Source of the DNA: Agreia sp. Leaf210
GTDB taxonomy: Bacteria; Actinomycetota; Actinomycetes; Actinomycetales; Microbacteriaceae
Direction of reading: 5' to 3'
DNA: 64,000 nucleotides
Assembly: GCF_001421485.1 (NCBI RefSeq)
Contig: NZ_LMKK01000001.1
Coordinates: 439,717 to 503,716 of the forward strand
The translations under genes and the position numbers were made by a program. The notes below the pieces were generated by a model, which worked only from the letters and a program-made list of their open reading frames with translations, was not told the origin of the DNA and ran no database searches. Below, piece by piece: positions 1 through 8,026 of the stretch (its first letter is position 1; each line of letters starts with the position of its first letter).

Positions 1-238
1 AGATGTCGTCGTGCTCGAAGGGCTCGGACTCGTCGTCGGCGACGCCGGCCCACCCGACCCAGGCGCCGTCGGCCCGCTTCATGACCGGCTCGAGCGCGGT
101 CACGAGGCCGCCGGGCGAGGTGCGCCATTCGACGCTGCCGTCTGGGCGGGTCACCTTGTCGACAGGGAGCCTGTTGGAGACGACGACGAGATCGTAGGTA
201 CCGACAGGGGTGTTCGGCCGCGATGCGGCCTCGTCCAT
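1..238 (-). CDS. otsA: Trehalose-6-phosphate synthase, N-terminal part (cut by window edge)
   Basis: The first 79 residues are visible and the gene runs off the left edge. The start region contains VVSNRLPVD followed by [12 protein letters not shown] and GAWVGW, the N-terminal signature of GT20 trehalose-6-phosphate synthases. These transfer glucose from UDP-glucose to glucose-6-phosphate, the first step of the OtsAB route to trehalose in the cytoplasm. The ATG at 238 is preceded by a GAGGAG ribosome site at good spacing. An otsB partner would lie outside the window. The truncation comes from the window boundary and is not evidence of a pseudogene. Confidence 0.93.
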   Translation of the reverse strand, partial: MDEAASRPNTPVGTYDLVVVSNRLPVDKVTRPDGSVEWRTSPGGLVTALEPVMKRADGAWVGWAGVADDESEPFEHDDI

Positions 239-432
239 GGAAATGGTGAACTCCTCGTTTGCGGCCGACGAAGGCATCGACCGTGTAGACCAGTGATCAG
301 GCTACCAGCCGCCCGCGTTCGCCCATCGGGTTGCCGAGCGATGCGCTATACAAGACGACGCCGCGCATTCGATACCCCGAGCCGACGCACCGACAGAGCG
401 GCTAGCCTGAAGACCTGACCCCGGAGGCTCGT

Positions 433-627
433 ATGCGCAAATTCATCTTCAACTCGAGTGTGATCGGTGCCGTCGTCGGCGCTTGGTCCGTGCTGCAGAC
501 CACCAGGCAGGGGCCGCGCGACTGGCGCCTCGTTCTCATGTGGGTGAGCTGGGGCATCACCGTCGCCCTCGCCGTCGGCAGCGTCATGCAGGCAGACGAC
601 GACGCGCGCGAGCTCAACGCGAAGTAG
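433..627 (+). CDS. Small membrane protein of unknown function (64 aa)
   Basis: A 64-residue protein with one or two hydrophobic stretches: residues 7-20 are short and weakly hydrophobic, and residues 34-52 (VLMWVSWGITVALAVGSVM) form a clear membrane helix. The tail is short and acidic (ADDDAREL). The ATG is preceded by CGGAGG at about 7 bases, so translation is well supported. It sits alone between the divergent otsA and the convergent GntR gene, whose end lies 3 bases away. I do not recognise a family. Small single-helix proteins like this are common in Actinobacteria. Confidence 0.7.
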   Translation: MRKFIFNSSVIGAVVGAWSVLQTTRQGPRDWRLVLMWVSWGITVALAVGSVMQADDDARELNAK

Positions 628-630
628 TAG

Positions 631-1398
631 TCAGGCGAGGAACCCGCGCAGCAGGGCCTCCGAGCCCTCGAGGTGTTCGCGCATCGCGGCGGCCGCTTTC
701 TCGGCGTCGCCGGTGAGGATCGCGAGCACGATCTGCTCGTGCTGCTCGTTCGAGTGCGCGATGTTGCGCTCGAGCAGCGGGATGTGGTCGAGGAACTCGT
801 TGACGCGCATCCGGTTGTCGGCGAGCAGCGCCATCAGCGACGGAACGCCGACCAGCTCGCCGATCGCAAGATGCAGACGCGAGTCCAAGCGCCGATAGTC
901 GTCGACCGCGGCATCGGCAGTCTCACGCAGGCTGGTCCACAGCAGCTCGCGCTGCGCCTTGGTCAGCGCTCGATCGGCGGCCGCCCGCGCAGCGCCCACC
1001 TCGAGGATGCCGCGCAGACCGAGCACGTCGTCGAGGTCCTCCTGCGACACCTGCTCCGGCTGCGACGCCGTGTCGTCGAGCACGCTGCTCAGGCCGACGA
1101 GCGGAACCCGGTCGCTCACGAACGTTCCGCCGTAGCGTCCGCGTCGGGAGACGAGGAAGCCGGCATCCGCGAGCGCCTTGATCGCATCGCGCACGGTGTC
1201 TCGGCTCACCCCGAAGCGCAGCGCGAGATCGCGCTCGCTCGGAAGGGCCTCCCCCGGCGAGACCACCCCGAGCCGGATGGTCTGCAGCAGCCTCGAGACG
1301 GTGTCTTCGAAGGCATTGCCGGTGCGCACCCGACGCAACAGAGCGTCGCCGGCCAGGCCCGCGGCATCCGGATGCGGCCCGCTCGCGGAGTCGGTCAT
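631..1398 (-). CDS. GntR-family transcriptional regulator, FadR/FCD subfamily
   Basis: This 255-residue protein has a winged helix-turn-helix at about residues 30-94, including SERDLALRFGVSRDTVRDAI, and an all-helical FCD ligand domain from about 115 to 245. The usual FCD metal and ligand positions appear to be present: D172, H176, H220 and H242. It is the last gene of the leftward unit that starts with the glutamine-synthetase-like gene, 14 bases after the SDR gene. It is therefore the likely local repressor, sensing an organic-acid-like intermediate of the pathway. No strong Shine-Dalgarno precedes the ATG, so it may depend on read-through from the operon. Confidence 0.9.
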   Translation of the reverse strand: MTDSASGPHPDAAGLAGDALLRRVRTGNAFEDTVSRLLQTIRLGVVSPGEALPSERDLALRFGVSRDTVRDAIKALADAGFLVSRRGRYGGTFVSDRVPLVGLSSVLDDTASQPEQVSQEDLDDVLGLRGILEVGAARAAADRALTKAQRELLWTSLRETADAAVDDYRRLDSRLHLAIGELVGVPSLMALLADNRMRVNEFLDHIPLLERNIAHSNEQHEQIVLAILTGDAEKAAAAMREHLEGSEALLRGFLA

Positions 1399-1412
1399 CG
1401 CGTCGCCGCCCG

Positions 1413-2204
1413 CTACTCGGGCGTCACGTAGGCGGAGCTGATTCCCCCGTCGACGAGGAAGGTCGAGCCCGTGATGAACGAGGAGTCGTCGCTGGCGAGG
1501 AAGGCGACCGAGGCGGCCAGCTCCTCCGGCTCGGCGAAGCGACCGAGCGGAATGTGCACAAGTCGGCGCTGGGCCCGAGCCGGGTCTTTCGCGAACAGCT
1601 CCTGCAGCAGCGGCGTGTTCACCGGGCCCGGGCAGAGGGCGTTGACCCGGATACCCTGACGGGCGAATTGCACGCCCAGCTCACGCGACATGGCGAGAAC
1701 GCCGCCCTTCGACGCCGTGTACGAGATCTGCGAGGTCGCCGAGCCCATGACGGCGACGAACGATGCCGTGTTGATGATCGACCCGCGCTTCTGCGGAACC
1801 ATGTAGCGCAGTGCGGCCCTCGAGCAGAGGTACACCGACTTGAGATTCACGTCTTGCACCTTCTCCCAGGCGGGAAGCTCGGTGGTCTCGATGGAGTCGT
1901 CGTCGGGGGGCGAGATCCCGGCGTTGTTGAAGGCCACATCGACGGATCCGTAGGTGTCGAATGCGACCTTGAACAGGTTGTCGACCTGGGCCTCGTCGGT
2001 GACGTTCACCTGCACGAAGAGGCCGCCGACGGCCTCGGCCGCGCGCTCGCCCGATGCGGCATCCATGTCGCCTATGACGACGGTGGCACCCTCGGCGGCG
2101 AAACGGCGTGCCGTGGCGAAGCCGATTCCGCTGGCGCCCCCGGTGATCACCGCCACCTTGCCGGCGAGCCGCTTCGTGAGGTCGATGGTGGGCAGGTCGG
2201 TCAT
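1413..2204 (-). CDS. Short-chain dehydrogenase/reductase (SDR)
   Basis: A 263-residue classical SDR. It has the nucleotide-binding TGGASGIG at 21-28, NNAG at 93-96, and the catalytic set S148, Y162, K166 (SYTASKG). D47 after the second beta strand (VVIGDMD) favours NAD(H) over NADP(H). Its start overlaps the end of the aldehyde dehydrogenase gene by 4 bases, so the two are probably translated together. In this operon it is the only candidate for oxidising an alcohol to the aldehyde that its neighbour would use. An annotation as 3-oxoacyl-ACP reductase is possible by similarity alone, but the context argues for a catabolic alcohol dehydrogenase. Confidence 0.88.
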   Translation of the reverse strand: MTDLPTIDLTKRLAGKVAVITGGASGIGFATARRFAAEGATVVIGDMDAASGERAAEAVGGLFVQVNVTDEAQVDNLFKVAFDTYGSVDVAFNNAGISPPDDDSIETTELPAWEKVQDVNLKSVYLCSRAALRYMVPQKRGSIINTASFVAVMGSATSQISYTASKGGVLAMSRELGVQFARQGIRVNALCPGPVNTPLLQELFAKDPARAQRRLVHIPLGRFAEPEELAASVAFLASDDSSFITGSTFLVDGGISSAYVTPE

Positions 2205-3568
2205 GAGAGCTCCTCTACGGCGATGAAGACGTTCTTTGTATCGGTGAAACTGAGGGGTGCGTCGGGGCCGAGCTCACGGCCGAGGCCAGACTGCTTGAAG
2301 CCGCCGAAGGGCGTCGTGTAGCGAACCGAGGAGTGCGAGTTCACCGAGAGGTTGCCCGCCTCGACGGCGCGTGAGACGCGCAGGGCGCGGCCGACGTCGC
2401 GGGTCCAGATGCTTCCAGACAGGCCGTACTCCGTGGCGTTCGCGAGCGAGACCGCGTCTGCCTCGTCGTCGAACGGAAGCACCGTGACGACCGGGCCGAA
2501 GATCTCTTCAGTCGCCGTGCGGTCGTTGCGGCCGGGCGTGAGAACGGTGGGAGGGAACCAGTAGCCGGGCCCGGTGGGCGCCGATCCCCGGAAGGCGACC
2601 TGGCTGTCGTCGGGAACGTACGAACTCACCGACGCGTGATGCTTCGCCGACACGAGTGGGCCCATCTCGGTGGACTCGTCGCGCGGGTCTCCGACGGCGA
2701 CCTTGGCCACGGCGGGCTCGAGCAGTTCCATGAAGCGGTCGTAGACACCGCGCTCGACGAGGATCCGGCTCCGTGCGCAGCAGTCCTGACCCGCGTTGTC
2801 GAAGACGCCCGCCGGCGCCGACGCGGCGGCCTTCTCGAGGTCGGAGTCGGCGAACACGACGTTGGCACTCTTGCCACCGAGCTCGAGCGTCACGCGCTTC
2901 ACCTGATCGGCGCTGCCCGCCATGATCTTCTTGCCGACCGCGGTCGATCCGGTGAAGACCACCTTGCGCACGGTCTGGTTCGTGACGAAGCGCTCGCCGA
3001 CCACCGAGCCGTGGCCGGGAAGCACCTGGAAGAGCCCGTCGGGCAGCCCGGCCTCACGACCGATCTCCGCGAGCCGCACCGAGGTGAGCGGTGTCCACTC
3101 CGCGGGCTTCAGCACCACGGCATTGCCGGCCGCGAGCGCGGGCGCGAAACCCCACGCGGCGATGGTCATGGGAAAGTTCCAGGGGGTGATGACTCCGACG
3201 ACTCCGAGCGGTTCGTGGAACGTCACGTCGAGCCCGCCCGCAACGGGGATCTGCTTGCCGAACAGCCGCTCCGGCGCGGCCGAATAATAGGTGAGCACAT
3301 CGCGCACGTGTCCCGCCTCCCAGCGGGCCTGGCCGATCGGATGGCCGGAGTTGAGGGTCTCCAGCTGGGCGAGGGCCTCGACGTTCGCGTCGACGGCCGC
3401 CGCGAAATCGCGCAGGGTCTGCGCCCGCTCGGCCGGAGCCCGGCGCGCCCACGTCTTCTGCGCATCCGCAGCCCGCGCGATGGCGTCGTCGGTGCCCACG
3501 ACGTCGAAGAGCTCGACATCGGTGACGACCTCTTCGGTTGCGGGGTTGATCACGGTGTAGCTGCTCAT
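2201..3568 (-). CDS. Aldehyde dehydrogenase, NAD(P)-dependent (PuuC-like role)
   Basis: A 455-residue ALDH superfamily enzyme. It has the PWNFP loop with N131, the general base E229 in LELGGKSA, and the catalytic cysteine C263 in NAGQDCCARSR. It is slightly shorter than typical 480-500 residue members. It overlaps the hydrolase gene upstream (ATGA at 3565-3568) and the SDR downstream by 4 bases each, so the three genes are tightly coupled. By context the substrate is probably a gamma-glutamyl-amino-aldehyde, oxidised to the acid before hydrolysis. The exact substrate cannot be read from the sequence. Confidence 0.92.
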   Translation of the reverse strand: MSSYTVINPATEEVVTDVELFDVVGTDDAIARAADAQKTWARRAPAERAQTLRDFAAAVDANVEALAQLETLNSGHPIGQARWEAGHVRDVLTYYSAAPERLFGKQIPVAGGLDVTFHEPLGVVGVITPWNFPMTIAAWGFAPALAAGNAVVLKPAEWTPLTSVRLAEIGREAGLPDGLFQVLPGHGSVVGERFVTNQTVRKVVFTGSTAVGKKIMAGSADQVKRVTLELGGKSANVVFADSDLEKAAASAPAGVFDNAGQDCCARSRILVERGVYDRFMELLEPAVAKVAVGDPRDESTEMGPLVSAKHHASVSSYVPDDSQVAFRGSAPTGPGYWFPPTVLTPGRNDRTATEEIFGPVVTVLPFDDEADAVSLANATEYGLSGSIWTRDVGRALRVSRAVEAGNLSVNSHSSVRYTTPFGGFKQSGLGRELGPDAPLSFTDTKNVFIAVEELS

Positions 3569-4317
3569 GCGTTCGGGCTGTCCTGTTCCTGTGCTCGGTA
3601 CTTACTCGCGGCCTCGATGAGGCCCGCGAACAGTCGGATGTCTTCGCGCGACTCCTCGGGGTGCCACTGCACGGCGACGCCGAACGGAACCGAGTCGAGT
3701 TCGACGGCCTCGATCGTGCCGTCGGGGGTGCGCGCGGTCACGACGAGTCCGTCGCCTAGCGTGTCGATCGCCTGGTGGTGGTAGACGGGAACATCGATCG
3801 TGTCCGAGAGGAGGCCCGCCAGGCGCGAATCCTGCTCGACGCTGACCTCGACGTGATTGAAGACGCCCTCGCCCGCCTGGTAGCGACGGTCACCGACGAC
3901 GTCGGGCAGGTGCTGGTGCAGCGTTCCCCCGCGCGCGACGTTCAGCATCTGGGCGCCACGACAGATTCCGAGGAACGGAATCTCGCGCTCGATCGCGCGA
4001 CGCAGAAGCGTGTCCTCCCACGCATCGCGATCGGGCCTCGGCTCGTCGGTCTCTGGATGCGCCTCCTGCCCGTAGCGGGACGGCTCGATGTCCTTGCCTC
4101 CGGTGAGGATCAGTCCATCGAGCGAGTCGAGCAGGCGGTCGGCGATCGCGTCGCTGACGGCCTGCGGCGGAAGAAGTACTGCGATGCCCCCGGCCTTCTC
4201 GACCGCGTCGAAGTAGACCTTCGGCAGAAACGAGGCGGGCACATCCCAGACCCCGGTCTTGGCGCGCTCGAGGTAGGTGGTGAGCCCGATCACGGGCAAC
4301 CGTTCAGAGGCGCTCAA
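3565..4317 (-). CDS. Gamma-glutamyl amide hydrolase, class I amidotransferase fold (PuuD-like)
   Basis: With the TTG start at 4317 this is a 250-residue protein of the peptidase C26 family. The nucleophile C119 is in GICRGAQML, and H219 and E221 are in QWHPEE. The family removes glutamate from gamma-glutamyl amides, as PuuD does with gamma-glutamyl-GABA. The open frame extends further upstream, but that part runs antiparallel to no known domain and overlaps the synthetase gene. The TTG has GAGAGG about 10 bases before it and overlaps the preceding stop by 14 bases, so I prefer it. It is the last enzymatic step of the proposed pathway. Confidence 0.88.
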   Translation of the reverse strand: MSASERLPVIGLTTYLERAKTGVWDVPASFLPKVYFDAVEKAGGIAVLLPPQAVSDAIADRLLDSLDGLILTGGKDIEPSRYGQEAHPETDEPRPDRDAWEDTLLRRAIEREIPFLGICRGAQMLNVARGGTLHQHLPDVVGDRRYQAGEGVFNHVEVSVEQDSRLAGLLSDTIDVPVYHHQAIDTLGDGLVVTARTPDGTIEAVELDSVPFGVAVQWHPEESREDIRLFAGLIEAASKYRAQEQDSPNA

Positions 4318-5671
4318 AGCCGCGGATCCTCTCCCAGTCGGTGACGGCGGAGTCGAATGCCTTGAGTTCGATGCGGGCGTTGTTGACGTAGTGGTCGACG
4401 ACCTCGTCGCCGAACGCCTGGCGTGCAATCTCGCTCGACGCGAACAGCTCTGCGGCGTCGCGCAGGTTGGTGGGAACCCGCGGCGCACCGGATGTGTAGG
4501 CGTTGCCCGCGGTGGCGTCCTCGAGCTCGAGTTCGTTCTCGATGCCGTAGAGGCCGCCCGCGATGAGCGCAGCCGTCGCCAGGTACTGGTTCACATCACC
4601 TCCGGGAACGCGGTTCTCGACACGCATTCCGAAACCCTTGCCCACCACACGCAGAGCGCAGGTGCGGTTGTCGAGGCCCCACGCCACGGCGGTCGGGGCG
4701 AACGAACCGTCGACGTAGCGCTTGTAGGAGTTGATGTTGGGCGCGAAGAAGAGCGTCAATTCGCGCAGGGTCTTGAGCTGGCCGGCCATGAAGTGACGGA
4801 ACATCGTGGACATGCCGTGTTCGGCATCCGGGTTACTGAAGACGGCGGTGCCGTCGGTTCCTCTGAGGCTGATGTGCACGTGGCACGAATTGCCCTCGCG
4901 CTCGTTGAACTTGGCCATGAACGTGAGCGACTTGCCGTGCCTGTCGGCGATCTCCTTCGCCCCGTTCTTGTAGATCGAGTGGTTGTCGCACGTGACCATC
5001 GCGTCGTCGTAACGGAAGCCGATCTCCTGCTGGCCGAGGTTGCACTCGCCCTTGACGCCTTCGCAGTACATGCCCGCGCCGTCCATCGAGACTCTGATGT
5101 CTCGGAGAAGAGGCTCCATGCGGGTGGAGGCGAGCAGCGCGTAGTCGATGTTGTAGTCGCTGGCCGGCGTCAGCTGCCGGTACCCCTTGGCCCATGCCGA
5201 GCGGTAGCTGTCGTCGAACACGATGAACTCGAGTTCTGTGGCGACCTTGGCCTCGAGACCTTGGTCTGCGAGCCGCTTCATCTGGGCAGCGAGGATCTGT
5301 CGGGGAGACGGCTCGACAGGCGTTTCGTCGAGCCAGTGCAGATCTGCGGTGACCATGGCGGTACCGGGGAGCCAGGGGATCGAGCGCAGAGTGGACATGT
5401 CGGGCATCATCGCCATGTCGCCGTAGCCGTGCTCCCAGCTCGACATGTCGTAGCCGTCGACGGTGTTCATCTCGACGTCGACCGCGAGCAGATAGTTGCA
5501 GCACTCGGCTCCGTGCGACGCGGCGTCCTCGACGAACAGCCGGGCCGAGAGACGTTTGCCCACGAGCCTGCCCTGCATGTCGGTGAACGCGACGATCACG
5601 GTGTCGATCTCGCCGGCCGCGACCTGAGCGGTCAGGGCGTCGAGCGTGAGATTTCCTCCTGTGGATGCCAC
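4304..5671 (-). CDS. Glutamine-synthetase-like gamma-glutamyl-amine ligase (PuuA/GlnA4 type)
   Basis: A 455-residue glutamine synthetase fold protein, with the catalytic domain shown by GNSCHVHISL, NSYKRYVDGSFAP and NRTCALRVV. The last part (RVPGGDVNQYLATAALIAGG) matches the subgroup that ligates glutamate to organic amines such as putrescine, isopropylamine or ethanolamine. It is followed in the same unit by hydrolase, aldehyde dehydrogenase and SDR genes, which suits catabolism and not ammonia assimilation. The GTG start at 5671 has AAGGAG at 6 bases; the longer frame starting at 5749 lacks such support. It heads the leftward operon and is divergent from a permease. Confidence 0.9.
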   Translation of the reverse strand: MASTGGNLTLDALTAQVAAGEIDTVIVAFTDMQGRLVGKRLSARLFVEDAASHGAECCNYLLAVDVEMNTVDGYDMSSWEHGYGDMAMMPDMSTLRSIPWLPGTAMVTADLHWLDETPVEPSPRQILAAQMKRLADQGLEAKVATELEFIVFDDSYRSAWAKGYRQLTPASDYNIDYALLASTRMEPLLRDIRVSMDGAGMYCEGVKGECNLGQQEIGFRYDDAMVTCDNHSIYKNGAKEIADRHGKSLTFMAKFNEREGNSCHVHISLRGTDGTAVFSNPDAEHGMSTMFRHFMAGQLKTLRELTLFFAPNINSYKRYVDGSFAPTAVAWGLDNRTCALRVVGKGFGMRVENRVPGGDVNQYLATAALIAGGLYGIENELELEDATAGNAYTSGAPRVPTNLRDAAELFASSEIARQAFGDEVVDHYVNNARIELKAFDSAVTDWERIRGFERL

Positions 5672-5917
5672 GGTGTACTCCTTCGTCGATGGTCGCCGCG
5701 GGTAGGCCCCGCGCTGCAGAACCCCGTCGACCCGACCATTACACCACACGACATCGGCGGCTCAGTCGGCATTCGGTCGGGCACTCGTAACACGCAATTT
5801 ACACACAAAGGTGGTGCCAACCAACCAATAGAACGCTAGTGTGTGGTCAATTCGTGCGAGGGAGCCGATGGCGTTCCGCTGTGCACTGCCGAGACAACGA
5901 GCTACCGGAGGATCCAC
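5672..5917. promoter_or_regulatory. Divergent promoter region between ligase operon and permease
   Basis: These 246 bases separate the two divergent starts and hold no gene. At 5812-5823 there is TGGTGCCAACCA, a TGGT/ACCA inverted pair with a 4-base centre. This resembles the core of FCD-GntR operators (TGGT..ACCA), although the family usually has a 3-base centre. A heptamer GTGTGGT occurs at 5841-5847, and in opposite orientation at 5742-5748. Control by the GntR protein at the end of the operon is an inference. No convincing -35/-10 pair was identified. Confidence 0.4.
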
Positions 5918-7489
5918 GTGACTGACAGCAAGACCCGCCGTTCCGGCGTCACCTACAGCAAGGCTGCAGACGGGTACTTCGAGAAACGCACGCTCAAGAG
6001 GTCGGCCGGTATCTGGGGGCTGTGGGGGCTCGCCGTCGCGGCGGTCATCTCGGGCGACTTCTCCGGCTGGAATTTCGGCATCGACTTCGCCGGCTTCGGC
6101 GGCATGCTCATCGCCTTCGCGCTGCTCATCGTCATGTACTACGGCATGATCTTCTCGATCGGCGAGATGGCCGCGGCCATGCCCCACACCGGAGGCGCGT
6201 ATTCGTTCGCGCGATCGGCCATGGGCCCCTGGGGCGGACTCGTCACCGGCCTCGCCGAGACGATCGAGTACGTCGCGACGACCGGCGTGATCGTCTTCTT
6301 CTCGGCACAGTACGCGAACAGCATCACGACCGAGCTTCTGAACTTCGACCTCTCTGACAACATGTGGATCTGGTGGCTGGTGCTCTACGTGGTCTTCATC
6401 GCATTGAACTCGGCCGGAGCCGCCATCTCATTCAAGTTCGCCATCGTCGTCTCCATCATCTCCATCGCGATCCTGCTCGTCTTCTCGGCCATGGCCGCCT
6501 TCTCCGGTCTCTTCAGCTGGGACAGCCTCTTCAACATCGAGCCCGACCCGGGCCAGTCGTCGTTCCTCCCGCACGGCGTCGTGCCGATCCTCTTCGCACT
6601 CCCCTTCGCCATGTGGTTCTTCCTCGGCATCGAGGAGCTCCCGCTCGCGGCGGAGGAGGCACACAACCCGGTGCGTGACATCCCCAAGGCAGGATTCTGG
6701 GCGCGCGGAACGCTGATCGTCACCGGACTGCTCATCCTGTTCCTCAACACCGGCGTCATCGGAGCGGAGAAGATGGGCGTCTCGGCGGAGCCGCTGCTCG
6801 ACGGCTTCCGCGCCATCGTCGGCGATCAGGCCGCGGCCGCGCTGGCGCTCTTCGCCCTGATCGGTCTGCTCGCCTCGCTGCAGGGCATCATGTTCGCCTA
6901 CGGACGCAACATGTACTCCCTCTCCCGCGCCGGCTACTACCCGAAGTTCTTCTCGCTCACCGGAAAACGACAGACGCCGTGGGTCGCCCTCACCGTGGGT
7001 GCCGTGATTGGCTTCGTCGCACTCATCGTGCTCGACATCCTCTCGAAGGTCGACGAGGAGGGCGCGGGCGCCGTCGCCGGCGCGATCATCCTGAACATCG
7101 CGGTCTGGGGCGCCGTCGTGGCCTACCTGCTGCAGATGATCTCCTTCGTGATCCTGCGCAAGAAGTTCCCCAATGCTAAGCGTCCCTATGTGAGCCCGTG
7201 GGGCATCCCGGGCGCGGTGATCGCTGGCGTCATTTCGGCCCTCATCTTCCTCGGGTTCCTTCTCAACGTCACATTCCAGCCGGCGATCATCGCGATCGTG
7301 ATCGTCTACGCGCTGATCCTCGTCGGATTCGCGGTCTGGGGACGCAAGCAGCTCGTGCTGTCGCCGGAAGAAGAATACGCGCTCTCGGGTGGCCTTCACG
7401 GTGACCCGGAGAAGGACGGCTACGGGGGCGCCGTCGCCGAGGAGATCCGAACGGACGACCTCGACCCGACCGGTGGGCCGAAGGCGTAG
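5918..7489 (+). CDS. APC-superfamily permease, ethanolamine-permease type
   Basis: A 523-residue polytopic membrane protein with about 12 helices. The N-terminal region (VISGDFSGWNFGIDFAGFGG, then HTGGAYSFARSAMGPWGG) closely resembles ethanolamine permeases of the APC family, which have GDFAGWNFG and a similar TGGGYGFAR motif. The GTG at 5918 has GGAGGA 7 bases before it and is preferred over the upstream in-frame ATG at 5843. It is divergent from the gamma-glutamyl ligase operon and probably imports its amine substrate. A role in amino acid or polyamine uptake cannot be excluded. Confidence 0.85.
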   Translation: MTDSKTRRSGVTYSKAADGYFEKRTLKRSAGIWGLWGLAVAAVISGDFSGWNFGIDFAGFGGMLIAFALLIVMYYGMIFSIGEMAAAMPHTGGAYSFARSAMGPWGGLVTGLAETIEYVATTGVIVFFSAQYANSITTELLNFDLSDNMWIWWLVLYVVFIALNSAGAAISFKFAIVVSIISIAILLVFSAMAAFSGLFSWDSLFNIEPDPGQSSFLPHGVVPILFALPFAMWFFLGIEELPLAAEEAHNPVRDIPKAGFWARGTLIVTGLLILFLNTGVIGAEKMGVSAEPLLDGFRAIVGDQAAAALALFALIGLLASLQGIMFAYGRNMYSLSRAGYYPKFFSLTGKRQTPWVALTVGAVIGFVALIVLDILSKVDEEGAGAVAGAIILNIAVWGAVVAYLLQMISFVILRKKFPNAKRPYVSPWGIPGAVIAGVISALIFLGFLLNVTFQPAIIAIVIVYALILVGFAVWGRKQLVLSPEEEYALSGGLHGDPEKDGYGGAVAEEIRTDDLDPTGGPKA

Positions 7490-7519
7490 CCGAGCGACTT
7501 CGACACGCCCGAGAATCAC

Positions 7520-7550
7520 CCGCGATCCCGCCTATTGGGCGGGATCGCGG
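7520..7550 (+). terminator. Hairpin terminator after the permease gene
   Basis: A perfect 13-base-pair stem (arms 7520-7532 and 7538-7550, CCGCGATCCCGCC and its complement) encloses a 5-base loop, 31 bases after the permease stop. There is no T-run after it, which is usual for GC-rich actinobacterial terminators. Confidence 0.75.
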
Positions 7551-7619
7551 CGTGTCTGCAGGCCATCCGAAGCGGCACGGCGCACACTGCTCTTACGACC
7601 GTGGTGGAAGGTGTGACAA

Positions 7620-7982
7620 ATGCTCGGATGGCGACGACGCGCAAAGGCAGAACGGCAAGACGAGGCGAACCAGCAGCGCCTCTCCGAGCTGGTGAACCAG
7701 ACCCTCATGGAGAACTTCGGACCGTACGGCTCGTTCGCCATCACGCGGCGCAGTTCGACCGACACCGACGACATCTTCCACACCGTGCTCGCCGCGTCGG
7801 TAGCCCGCGACATCGTCTCGACTCTGACGAGCCACGGAGTCTTCCGTGCCGCCGAGACCCCCGTGTCCCGCACTCCCCTCGCCCCGATCAACACCGTCGA
7901 TGTTCCCGCCGAGCTGGCCAAGGCCGTCACCGACGCGGCGCCCCGCACCACGACCCTGGTCGGACCGGTCCGCGCAGCGTAG
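7620..7982 (+). CDS. Hypothetical protein (120 aa), upstream of the MoxR/VWA operon
   Basis: A soluble 120-residue protein. It has a basic N-terminus (residues 1-20), a mixed central part with ENFGPYGSFAITRRSSTDTDDIF, and a proline-rich tail. No membrane helix or known domain was recognised. The ATG has GGAAGG 8 bases upstream, and codon use has the GC-rich third positions expected of a real gene. It ends 44 bases before the ATPase gene, which appears to have its own leaderless promoter. Membership in the same system is therefore possible but unproven. Confidence 0.65.
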   Translation: MLGWRRRAKAERQDEANQQRLSELVNQTLMENFGPYGSFAITRRSSTDTDDIFHTVLAASVARDIVSTLTSHGVFRAAETPVSRTPLAPINTVDVPAELAKAVTDAAPRTTTLVGPVRAA

Positions 7983-8014
7983 CTCGAGTAACACTCCTGC
8001 GGTCTGCCCCTTTC

Positions 8015-8020
8015 TAGACT
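8015..8020 (+). promoter_or_regulatory. -10 hexamer for a leaderless transcript of the ATPase operon
   Basis: TAGACT lies exactly 6 bases before the ATG at 8027, and no Shine-Dalgarno can fit in between. This is the spacing seen when transcription starts on the start codon, as in many actinobacterial leaderless genes. No clear -35 was found. Confidence 0.45.
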
Positions 8021-8026
8021 GAGATC

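Noticed and set aside
11-418. 135-residue plus-strand frame at the left edge
   Set aside because: The minus strand encodes the clear OtsA N-terminus, and this frame shows no motif.
4277-5839. 520-residue open frame on the plus strand
   Set aside because: It runs antisense to the glutamine-synthetase-like gene. Its composition (repeated R, H, G, D without domains) is typical of GC-rich shadow frames.
631-7489. Putrescine (Puu) operon
   Set aside because: No PuuB-type amine oxidase is present, while an SDR and an ethanolamine-type permease are. Putrescine remains possible but is less well supported.
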